Source: Symbiodinium natans (taxonomy: Eukaryota > Sar > Dinophyceae > Suessiales > Symbiodiniaceae). From it: a DNA stretch of 64,000 nt. Position numbers and translations under genes: made by a program. Shown here in pieces: positions 54,404-64,000 of the stretch (position 1 is the stretch's first letter; each line of letters begins with the position of its first letter). The notes below the pieces were generated by a model that saw only the letters and a list, made by a program, of their open reading frames with translations, was not told the origin of the DNA and made no database searches. The DNA lies in contig CAJNDS010002758.1 of NCBI GenBank assembly GCA_905221605.1, positions 154,115-218,114 of the forward strand, in the 5' to 3' direction.

Positions 54404-55868
54404 ATGGACCTCATTGACTTTGCCAATGGGCAGCCGGCTGCTGAAGAGCTCCCAAATGACATTGTTCGACAGGTGCGCAGGGTTTGAGAAAGCAATCGGA
54501 AGCAACGGAAAGTATCTCCTCCAGCCACCATTTCCCAACGCAGTGCCGTGACAGGCGTGCCAAGAGCTCTTTGCCGATCCTGAGACATCCGAGCCAAACA
54601 AGCGCCGAAGGCTTGAAAATGCGACAGCGGCGAGCTGTCCAAGCTCAGAATCTCGGTGCCTCCTCATGCCTGCTTTTGAGTTTGAGAGTTTCTTCTCCTA
54701 ACCAGATGGGCAGCTGTACCATTAAGCCTCAGTAGCGTCAGCGCAGGGTCCCTTAGAGTACGGCGACTTCACTTCTCAGTTCCGTTACGAGCTGTCGGAG
54801 TTCTTGGGACGACAGGACCCCTCCCGACATGGCCGTGGCCCTGATCCCGCACGTCTCCTGCTAACAGCCGGTGTGTCACAGGCACTGGACATGCTGTGCA
54901 CCATGTTGGCAGATCACCAGCACAAGCAGGACGTGATTCTCGTTGAAAGCCCCACCTATTTCCTGGCGCCCAACATCTTTCGAAACCACGGGCTGGAAGT
55001 TGTTGCAGTGGAGACGGATAGCGAGGGCATCGTGATACAGTCCCTCCTGGACGTTCTGCAGAAGCTCCAGCTAAGTGGCCGAAGCGCCCGCATGCTGTAC
55101 ACCATCCCGGTTCATCACAATCCCACGGGGCGAACCATGCCTATGGAGCGCCGTGAAGCCCTTGTGGGTGTCGCCAAGAAGCACGGCATTCTGGTCATTG
55201 CCGATGAGGTGTATACCCTCCTAAGCTACGGTGCATCATCTCCGCCACCCACCATGGCAACTCTTGGGGACGATGTGCTGTCCTTGGGAAGTTTCTCAAA
55301 AATTCTCGCGCCAGGGCTTCGAGTCGGCTGGATCGAGGGCTCCCCGGAGAGACTCGAACGATTGAGCCAATGGGGTGTGATCGACAGTGGTGGCCATTTG
55401 AGCCACTTTTCTTCCTGCGTTGTTGCCACGGCCATGAAGTCCCGAGTCTTGGACTCCCACTTGGAACGGCTCCGCAGCGTCTACTGGGAACGCTGCCAGT
55501 CCTTGGTGGAGGCGCTGACATCCTTGCTGCCTGAGGGCTGTATCGTGACGAAGCCTCAAGGCGGCTATTTCGTGTGGGTGCAACTTCCCCAACATGTAAA
55601 TGCAAGGGAGATGGCATCGCAGTCCCACGAGTTTGGCTTTCTTGTCAAGCCTGGACACCTCTTCACGTGCCTGGATGCCGACAAAGACAACTGCTTGCGC
55701 CTGTGCTTTGCCAGGCTGCAGCCTGTGCAGCTATCTGAAGGAGTGAGGCGTCTGGCTGCCGCGATTCAGCGCATGAGCGGATCGTGTGACGTTCCAGCAG
55801 AAAAAAGCAAGCACGATCCGCGAAAGCTAGCCGGCATCATGCACTCAAGATGCGTACCCTTGGTGTAG
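54404..55868 (+). CDS. Class I/II PLP-dependent aminotransferase
   Basis: Exon 1 54404-54472 (MDLIDFANGQPAAEELPNDI). Main exon 54747-55868 (GPLEYGDFTSQFRYELSEFL onward). Substrate-side and cofactor motifs appear in family order: TAGVSQALDM, ESPTYFLAPNIF, the asparagine of HHNPTGRTMP, the aspartate and tyrosine of IADEVYTLLS, the Schiff-base lysine in SLGSFSKILAPGLRVGW, and the carboxylate-binding arginine in CLRLCFA. It resembles 2-aminoadipate/kynurenine-type aminotransferases. Substrate not fixed by sequence. About 400 residues, a normal length; one short exon may be missing between the two. The tail after RMSG is unusual and hydrophilic. No presequence, so probably cytosolic. Confidence 0.9.
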
Positions 55869-55869
55869 A

Positions 55870-57480
55870 AGTCAGGAGTGCGCAGGAGCGAGACCCCAAC
55901 ATGACCTTGCTATGCCGAGGTTGAGATATGCGCCCGAGCACAGCAAGTAGAGCGGGTGGGAGACCCACTCATCTTGTGCTTGCCAGCCACGCCGCGCTTG
56001 CATACAGGAACCATGCCCTCATGTTGGTCTGCTTTTCCATCTTGAGGCTTGCTCTCCAGCCTTCGGAACGCCATCCAAACACTAAAAAAACACCACGAGA
56101 GAGCAGCTCGTATTGGGTGACGTCCTACCTCTAAGGCCTTGCAGCTGGCCCCTGCAAAGCTCGGGGAGTCCAAACTGGGCCGGGGCCCCTAGATATTCCG
56201 AGGAGTGAGCGGCCTTTCCCTGACCATCCCTGAACATCCTTCAACATCCCTGAGCCCTGCACCCTAAGACGCTTCATGCTCGTAAAGCCCGCAGGTTGCG
56301 GACTGGTGACGGCCTTCGCTGCCGCACAGGCTTGGGAGATAGCGCCGGGCGCCTATGGATGCTGAGAACTTCGCATGGCTTAGGAAACCAAGGAAGCAAC
56401 CAGGGATGGTCCCAGAAATTCCCTCCCACCCCCCTTCCCCCGCCCCCCTGTCCCCGCCTACCCCAAGAGTCCAGTATTTGGGGTTGAGGGGAACTCCTCA
56501 AACGGGTTGCCCTCTGAACTCACGACATGGAGAAGTAGTGACAAGATCTTCTTTCCGCGAGGCAAACTTTTGTTTACGCCAAGAGTTGAGTTCCTTCTGG
56601 TTTTATATACGCTTGCAGTGTTGTGCATGGGCAACTCTAGCAAACACTCCAGGTTGGAGTACCTCTTGCGTGTGCGAGGCGTGCTGTCTGAGGGTGTTGT
56701 GAGTTTGGATGTTCATGTCAAGACAGCCTCTGATCCATGACTGCCAGGAGAAGGGCTCGAATTGACTGCGGACACTGTTGCGGAGGTCATGTCATCCTGC
56801 GATGCAGGCAGCTTGCAGGGCAAGTGGTCGTGCGTTCAAGCCCATCTTGCCATGTTGAAAAAAAGTAAGTGCGCACAACTCGGCAAAAAGCATTTTTCGT
56901 TTCAGCATAAAGGTTTGTTTGCAGGTATCGAAAACACTACAAGATGTCGCCATCTCTTCGTGCAAATGCATTTTCCCCCGGCTGACACGCTTTTCACAGG
57001 CTTTTTGTCTGAAGTCTTGCAGCTTTTTTTCCAGAAACTAGGATACAGGCGTGGGCGGTTGATGCAAGTCGTTGTCACCATGGTGCAGGCACTTTTTCTT
57101 CGAGCTTCGGTTGATTTGAGGGGATTTGGGTTAAACAGGTCAAAACATAGCGCGCGTCCTAGTTTTAGATGTGCGGGGTATGTTGTGCATAAATACAGCA
57201 TTTGTAGTACGTGACCCCCGAAGTAGAAGTCAGGTTTAGCATGGTTGTACTGCATGTGCAAACAACCATGGGCAATGCTTCGTGGTCTCGTTTCTCAAGC
57301 AGGTTCATGTTGCGAATGAAGAGTCTGATATCAGAGCTCAGGTACGTGTTAGTATATGTTAGTAGGCACAGACAGCATAAGCCAGGTTGTAGTTGTACTT
57401 GCCTTGAAGCATCTTTCGTGGCGATCAGACCCTGCCAGCGGCAGGCGACTCTTCCTACCAATCTTCGCTTCTTGAGGTCT
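55870..57480. other. No supported gene
   Basis: Open frames up to 150 codons (56762-57214 +) without motifs. A hydrophobic stretch (VEFLLVLYTLAVLCM, 56580-56625) is isolated. The region may contain the promoter and 5' exons of the hydroxylase. Confidence 0.35.
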
Positions 57481-57487
57481 CATCTTC

Positions 57488-58558
57488 ATGGGTGTGCATT
57501 CTGGATGGGTGCCAGAAAAGGCATGGCACAGCACCATTCGATTGGCAGATGAAGCTCATGGACGGTGGTCCGCAGCAACGACTATGCTCTGCCAGGGTTT
57601 GCTACCGGCAGTGGCCACGCTCCACGGCATGGGATTCATTGACTTGGATTCGTTGGTGGCTTCGGTGTGGCTGGAACTCTACTCTTGGCCGGCTGCTCAC
57701 TGGGCAATGATTGAAGCCCTTGTTGCCGCGCTGGCATTTTTTGGCTGGATATCCCTGTTCTTCATTCTCAACGAGATTCCCTCAGTGAAGCCTTTCCGGA
57801 TGGTAGTTCGAGCGGAGTCACATCCTCTCAATGCCCACTGTCTGACCCTCGGATCTTACAGCAGGGTCTATGCCTCCTTGCCACTGTACCTTGGAGGAGT
57901 CTTTGCACTTCACTGCGTCAAGGCTGCGGGCAAAGTTCCGGAGGATCCTCCTACGGCCTTCCGGCTTTTCACGGAGCTTTGCCTGGGCATTGTGGCCTAT
58001 GACTTCATCTTCTACTGGATCCACCTAGCCATGCACAAGTTCCCCAACTCCTGGCACAAGCACGAGACCCATCATGAGCTCAAAGTGCATCCGGTTTGCG
58101 GCACGAGCTTCTTAGGAGTCGAGCTCGTGGTGAACCATTCGCTGGAAGACGCGCTCATGCAGGTGTGCTGTCCAACAGAAACCCCTTTAAAGAAACACAT
58201 GCGGCATGCATTCGTGAGGGTGGCTGGTCAACCCCACCCGAAGCCACCCTGAACTACCCTAAACTACCCTAAGGTGCTGACCAACATCTTGGTTCAGAAT
58301 CTGCCCCTTTTCGGTGGGCTGCCCAAGCACAAGTTGAGTCGCCTTCTTCACAACGTGCTGGTGACCTACCTTCTTTCAGAAGCACATTCTGGTTTAGATC
58401 TCCCATGGTCTATGCACAGACTTCTCCCCGGGATCTATGGTGGCGCGTACCGGCATGAGTTTCATCACCAGAGAAGAGATTGCTGCTTCCATCAGTTCTT
58501 CTGCTACCTGGACGACTTGTTGGGCTATGGGCCTCCGAAGAAGCCGACACTTAAGTAG
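57488..58558 (+). CDS. Fatty acid hydroxylase / sterol desaturase superfamily enzyme
   Basis: Exon 1 57488-58162 and exon 2 58274-58558, joined in phase 0 through a 112-bp GT-AG intron that contains ctaccctaaactaccctaa. 319 residues. Membrane helices (AMIEALVAALAFFGW and others) precede the di-iron histidine clusters: HLAMH near 58020, HKHETHH near 58057 and HEFHH near 58455 (in exon 2). The His spacing is that of integral membrane C-4/C-5 sterol oxidases and fatty acid hydroxylases of the ER. The substrate cannot be read from sequence. The first 30 residues are not typical; a start at the next ATG (57584) or an upstream exon is possible. Confidence 0.85.
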
Positions 58559-58559
58559 A

Positions 58560-60230
58560 CTTTTGAAGCTGGCACAGTGGTGGCGTGTGAAGTTTGAGAG
58601 GCTGCTGGAAGAAACGGAGTCGCGTTGTGGTTGTCCTGAGCTTGTCAGCACATGTTGTGATGAGTGTCCAGCGGCCAGAAATTTTTCGGGACTTTGTGCC
58701 GCCATCATTGTGCCACCCACGTGCGGCTGGCCAAGCCAGACGTCGTGGCCACGGCCCTGAACTTTCGAGTCCAAGATGTTTCTCCAATCATTCCACAGGT
58801 TTTCTGCCCCAGACAGTGGAACGGAGCATCAACGCAGGAACGTGCTGCGCAGGGGCCGTGGCAAATTAGCGTATCAACGTCAGCACTGCGATGACTTCGC
58901 ATGTTGCGTTACCTGCTGCAATGGCAGCTCGCAGACGGTGTTTATGACGTGCACCTTAGCCGCAGTGCCCCGGATGCGTAGCTTGAAGTGCCGACGGGTG
59001 GGTGAACAATTGTGATGGAACATGAAGTCATCAACTCGCTCCAAACATTGGGCATGTTCAAGTTCATTACTGTACGAAAAACCCACTGCAGTCTGGTGGA
59101 CCAGGGTGTTGCGGACGGAACAGACTGCAGGGCTTCTTCATGCTCTTGGCTTGTGTTTCTTCAAGTGGGTGGGAGTTGGTTCCAGCACTCGGTTGGAACG
59201 CGTGGCAGTTGCACAGTGCGCTGCCCCGCACTGCTCAGGCGGCATGGCCAAAGTCAAGGCTCCTTGGAGAGCTACCGAAAAGCGAACAGCCACATTTCGT
59301 GGCAGTCGCCATCAGTCAGGTCGTGGCTCTCCTATGGCTGGCCCGACAGTCTGGTGCCGGGACTCGGCACTCAATGCTCATGACAGGGCGCAACATGAAG
59401 CTAGTACCAACTGGTCCGAGGAGTGGAGCCGAATGCCAGGCTCTTCCGAACTGCTTTGGGTGCCTGCGACGCGCGACTCTGGGCCGGAAGCCTGTGAAGT
59501 GAAGAGTCGTTGGGTATGCGTGAATTGTCTAAAGCCTTTAGTTCCGCTGGGGAGAGCTGTCAACATTCAGCATGAGGCTGGCGCTGTCAGCCTGCTGGCC
59601 GACATGGAGGCTTGCATGAGCGGGGGTGGGGAGTTTCCTCTGTGCAGCCCTATCTTCGGAGATGGCGCAAGGAAGCAGGTATCAGCCCCGTCCTGGCTGA
59701 CATGGACGCTGCAATCCAGGCTGCTTTCTTTTGGCTGGGAAGCTGATCCGAAAAGATCCGAGAGGGGGCAGTGACAGGTTGTTGCTGCTGCTCAGGAAGA
59801 GGCCCAGCTTCATGAGCAAGACGGCTTTAAGAACTTTCGAGAATCAAGGAAGCTGATTTTTGTCAGGCTCGTCGGGGCAGAACTCTGAAAGAGAAGCAGG
59901 AGATCTCTGTTCGGAATGCCATCGCCTCAGGGCTTTCGACTCATCGGGCCGCCCTTAAGCCCACCATGAGAGCAGTCAAAGCCCTCAAGGTCCAGAGGGC
60001 CAGGATTGCGGCACCGGCACATGGGCCTCGCAATCCGAGGCTCTGGCCTCTGTGGATGCTGTGTGAGATTGTGTGGCGACTGCTTCCAGGAAAGTCTGGT
60101 TTCAGAAGCCCACTGAGGCTGAACTTTCCGCCAGTGGTCGTGAGAAGCTGAGACGACGACGAGACATGGCAACAACAGCATGTCCTTATGCTGTTAACAA
60201 AGGCTACTTGGAGGTTCATGGCATTCAGTA
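58560..60230. other. No confidently supported gene
   Basis: Two overlapping + frames of 250 and 120 codons (59022-59774, 59140-59502). The second has a hydrophobic run (FVAVAISQVVALLWLA) but no family. Treated as unresolved. Confidence 0.35.
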
Positions 60231-60274
60231 ACCCAATAAACACCGTACTTGCAACCCAATGATAAGCCTTATTG

Positions 60275-60339
60275 GGGTACTTCAGGGGCTTCTAAGTGGG
60301 TTAGAGCAACACCACTTAGAGCTGGGTTACTAAGTACCC
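60275..60339. mobile_element. Introner-like inverted-repeat element, copy 2
   Basis: GGGTACTT at 60275-60282 pairs with AAGTACCC at 60332-60339. The interior aggggcttctaagtggg and the tail 'ctgaacctccaag' match copy 1 at 28158. Just left, CCCAAT...ATTGGG (60255-60276) forms another small inverted repeat. Confidence 0.7.
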
Positions 60340-60349
60340 TCTGAACCTC

Positions 60350-60660
60350 CAAGTAGTCGGTCAGAGACGCCCATCGAAGCTTCTGCCGAGGTCGAGTCCA
60401 CTCCGGTGGCCAAGGAGGCCGAGGCTCCCAGCCTGCGTGAGAGGTTGCGGCCCGGACTCGCTGATGCCCAGGGCCCAGCCCTTGAGACTTTCGATTCCTC
60501 TCCGCCTCGAATTGGACTTTTTGTTAATCTTTCTGCACTTGATTTTTGGGTTGTTGCCGCCTCTTCAGGTTTTCGCAAGCGAGCGTCCCCGAAGCAACCT
60601 ACCCTGGAGCGGCGGGGGCCCCTGGAGTCCGCCGCCCAGCAATTGAGACCTTCTTGGTGG
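60350..60660 (+). CDS. Exon-like frame, Ala/Glu-rich unknown protein
   Basis: Directly after the introner-like copy a long frame opens: SETPIEASAEVESTPVAKEA, then EAPSLRERLRPGLADAQG and further. If the copy is an intron, this is its downstream exon. Low complexity, no domain. Confidence 0.35.
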
Positions 60661-60799
60661 ACCACACCTCTTTCCTCCTCTTTCGTCGTTTTGTGTCCCG
60701 CAGCAATTCTCCGAGGAAGGTGGGAGATGGCTTGCATCCCAGACCTGCGTAATGGCGTAACGTGTGGAAGACCAAATGGAACTGGCCCCGCATCCTGAG

Positions 60800-61505
60800 A
60801 CCGTCGGCCTTCTGGAGAAGATGCAGGCGCTGGGCTTCAGCCATCAACCTAACATGCAAACTCCTATGCACTGCAATGCGCCTTGAGCTTCAGGAGCGAA
60901 GGGATCCCAGCACTCTGCGATTTTTTTGCTAAAATTCTGCGCTTTGGACTTGAGGTCCAGAGATTGCCACTTTCAATGCAGTCCTGTCAGCTTGTGCTCG
61001 GGCACAGGAGCTGGTCAGAGCCCTAGCAGTGCAGGCCGTGTAACGCCATGTGATACTGCCACGACAGCCCCCGAAAGGCGCAGTGCAAGCTTCTTCTGGA
61101 TACGGTGAATGGCCGATGGCTTGGAGCTGGTGTGTAACGTGTAACTTTCTCGGCCTTCGGTCGTTTGTCTGAGGTGCTTCGCTGCAGCCCGACACCGTCA
61201 CCTGTGATCATCTCATAGGCCGGAATGTGCAAAAGAGCAATAACGAGCACATGAAAGAGCTGGGTAGGGCTGGTCCGCTCAGCATGAGACTTCTTGCTAC
61301 CTTCCAGGTGGATGCTGCCGAAGGGGCCTCTGGGAGCAGGTGCTGAAAACTTCACCCCCTCTAGGGGGTCTCTGGGGCGCTTTTTGGCCGTGAGAGGCGC
61401 TACTTCTTCTTGGCCGGGCCAGGGATCTTTCTCTGGCCGATGTGTCGACCTTTGAGGAGGGCTTGCAGGCGACGCCGGGAAGCCTCCCGCACCCTTCCCC
61501 CGGTC
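60800..61505. other. No gene seen
   Basis: Short frames only. Unique sequence. Confidence 0.4.
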
Positions 61506-61507
61506 AT

Positions 61508-61765
61508 GTGCGGTTTAGGGTTGAGGGTTTAGGGTTTAGGGTTTTTTAGCCAAAAAGCAGGCCTGCTTTCGAGGAAGGCAGCCGCGGCTCGTGGGGGGTC
61601 TCAGCTTGCGCGTTTGCTTCGGCATCGAACTGGCAGCACGTTCCGTGTCTGAGGCCCTTCTGCTCCTGGCGGAGATGGACCGTGGCGCGTCCTTGTTAGG
61701 GTTTAGGGAGAGTTTCGGGTTTAGGGTTTAGGGTTTAGGGTTTGGGTTTAGGGTTTAGGGATCGT
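61508..61765 (-). repeat. TTTAGGG arrays
   Basis: 61512-61542 and 61696-61762, the second about eight copies, separated by unique sequence. Confidence 0.9.
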
Positions 61766-62043
61766 CGATGTTTGCCAACTGGCCAGCAGACGAAGACAGG
61801 TATGCCAGCCGGTGTGAAGCACTCAGTGAAGTGTGTGGCAAGGGTGCAGCCTGGCGGGCTGTTTGTTTCGGGCCTGCTGGTCCACCAAGTCAGTAGTTTC
61901 TGAGTCCAGAATCAACGGCCGGCAAGCTGCAGGTCACCACCCCTGCGATTAACACTGCCATGGCAACGTGCGCTCGCTTCGGGCTCTGGAAGCAGGCACG
62001 CTGCGTCAAACAACACGTTAACCTATGAATTAACACTGTAGAG

Positions 62044-64000
62044 ATGGCCTGCCAACCCCCCCCCCACCCTTTAGATCTTCTTAGAAGAAGGGCAACTTCC
62101 GCTCGGGCTCTTCACAAAGACTTTCACCATTCCCTCATAACCTGCGCCTCCATTGTTCATGATGAGGCGATTGCCCTGCTCAGCGAGCTGCAATCGCGGG
62201 GCCCTTTGCGACTTCATTTTGTGATATGGTATCGGAGGTGAAGCTGCAGAGAAGCATCAAAGCTTCCCAGGCGCCACCTGCCCCCAGACTCTGCCACATA
62301 CGCAGCGGCAGCGGACAGAGACTCAGATGCTGAACAGTGCGGAACCGCCAGCTTTCGGCCGCTGCCTGCCCTACATGAGCATGAAGCGAAGCTGGAAGTG
62401 CGGCAGAGCGCCCAAAAATCCAGGATGCACTCCCAGCAGTTGCAGCATTGTAGGCAAGATGCAGCAGAAAGAAGCGCAAGCAGCGCGAATCTGGATAGCG
62501 GCAACACTCAAATATCACAACACCCTCATATAATGTTCTAGTAAGTAAGAGGCCTTAGACCTGGTGGAGGGCCTGATGGCACTCTCAGGGTCGAGCGCGA
62601 TAACGCCATGTTCTCTTGTCTTAAAGTACTCATTGCATCTTGGTCGACAGCCGTGAGGCTGCTTGCCAGAGCGCCCCGTCTACGGCTTGGGAGTATGCTG
62701 TGCTTCTGTTGCAGGTGCGGATTGCCAGAGGCAGAGAGGTGCGGTAGATTGGGGCTTTTGAGTGCTTGCAGCTGCGAGGAGTCACAAGGGTTTGGGCTGG
62801 CAAGTCCTGAGACCTACGCCAGCGCTGTCTGCCGCTTACAACACAGCCTGCAAGCTGTCAGAGCCCCCTCTCCAATGAGATTGATCGTGTTATGGGGCGT
62901 AATCACTCAAAGTTTTTTGTTGCCGCTCCATGTCGACCTTGGACGTTGGGCGGAGCTGTTGCTTTGGGATGCGGAAAGAGTTGGTGTCGGGCATTGGGAG
63001 CTGCCTTGGAAAGGTGCTATTTGGAGAAAGGGCTAGACTGATGTCAAGCTTTCTTGCAGCAGACGGCCTCATGCCAGCAATGTTCTGCTTAGATTGCTTG
63101 CTGCGGAGAGCGTTGGCAGCTCGTCATCTCGGCCTGGTTCTCAGCAGACGTTGTAAAACGACACGCTTCCGCCCTGCGGAAACCTAGCAGTCTAGCAGTC
63201 CACCATGGTCTGAGCAATCTTGTGGGAAGAGCTGTTTCCTGTAGAAGCGGCTCTTTTCACGAGGCTCTGGTTGAGATGCATTCTACAAGGGTCCCTCCAG
63301 CTGCACGGACGCCTGCCACCTAGAGACCTTCTCCTCCACACCTGCGGCTGTCAAAGCGTGCTTCCCCAGGTATTCCGACGTCCTTGGCGCCTTCACCGCG
63401 CTAAGCCTGGCTCAAGCCGCAGCCGGAGCCTCACCGAGTGCCCAGCTGCACATGAGCAAAGGTCGGCCATCTCGTGTAGGCTTCGTAGACCTCTGCACCC
63501 TATCATCCGCCATCAGGTAGAGCTTCTGGAGGACCCCCTGAGGAAGGAGCTTGGGCCTGGATGACGTCGCAGGCATCTTATCCTGGAGCAGAATTTCGCA
63601 AGAAGCGTCCCGTCATGTCTGAATGTTGCGAGGTCTGCTACTGATGGAGCCAACCTTCCCAGGGCTTTATTTCTTTCATAGAGCTGCTGTGAGCATGCTG
63701 CCGGCTCTTTCTGCATGCGGTAGTCTGCAAGTCGGCGCGAATGCTTGCGGCACACCAGCTCAAGAGCGATGTAAAAGAAGCCGTGCGTCTGCCCCATGCA
63801 GCCTATACATGCTGCATCTCGTAGCCTTCGGGGAACCACATTCCAGATCATTCCGGTGTGAAGGTTTCATCCGGTCTTTGGCACCAGCAACGTGTTTAGG
63901 AAAAAGGTTGCCCCGGCCATGGAGGGGCTGTCGGCTGCTTCTCGGCTGCACCGATTCCTGCGTCGCAAAGCGGGCATGTCTCGGCACATTGGGGGCATGC
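62044..64000. other. Possible PPR-like fragments, otherwise unassigned
   Basis: Plus frames EAIALLSELQSRGP (62163-62205), FSCLKVLIASWSTAVRLLA (62611-62667), GLASPETYASAVCRLQ (62801-62850) and VDLGRWAELLLWDAE (62935-62980) recall pentatricopeptide helices. They are not joined and are interrupted. On the minus strand 63513-63851 is open without motifs. Confidence 0.25.

Noticed and set aside
59022-59774. 250-codon + frame
   Set aside because: Composition and lack of motifs fit chance; overlaps another open frame of similar quality.

Overview
This window reads as nuclear DNA of a dinoflagellate, most likely a photosynthetic Suessiales species (Symbiodiniaceae or Polarella type). The reasons are: genes cut into many short exons; introns that often start with GC, and sometimes GA, instead of GT (for example 24401-24486, 24547-24607, 25763-29167, 32057-32180, 41047-41361); essentially all supported genes from 7.2 kb to the right end on the + strand; a protein with a twin-arginine thylakoid-type presequence; several helical-repeat proteins; and very many simple repeats and interstitial CCCTAAA/TTTAGGG arrays. 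I see no rRNA, convincing tRNA, CRISPR or bacterial-type operon.

Layout. 0-3.2 kb: minus-strand repeat-rich and coiled-coil ORFs. 3.2-7.2 kb: strand-switch region with decayed coding remnants and repeats. 7.2-14.65 kb: one long multi-exon gene for a kelch/Cys-rich surface protein with several C-terminal membrane spans. 16-19.5 kb: minisatellite duplication and a 1.4-kb triplet-repeat block. 23.4-31.6 kb: an Fe(II)/2-oxoglutarate oxygenase fused to Sel1 repeats. Its 3.4-kb GC-AG intron holds a second gene for a thylakoid-type TPR protein and a further ORF with a plastid-type presequence. 31.9-33.6 kb: nitronate monooxygenase. 35-41.5 kb: exon clusters of unidentified genes, long CT/GA tracts and an EF-hand gene. 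42.8-44.4 kb: an AT-rich island with small, partly overlapping ORFs and perfect hairpins, unlike anything around it and virus-like in style. 45.4-46.5 kb: possible PPR fragments. 47.46-48.8 kb: an intronless mitochondrial helical-repeat protein. 49.1-53.2 kb: a major facilitator transporter. 54.4-55.9 kb: a PLP aminotransferase. 57.5-58.6 kb: a fatty acid hydroxylase/sterol desaturase-family enzyme. The right end is sparse.

The genes do not form a pathway. They are independent nuclear genes in a unidirectional array, joined only by orientation and shared repeats. Exon borders were set by reading-frame continuity, splice dinucleotides and family motifs, without transcripts, so individual borders are provisional. 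The strongest leads are the nested gene pair, the AT-rich island and an introner-like intron with a second copy 32 kb away.
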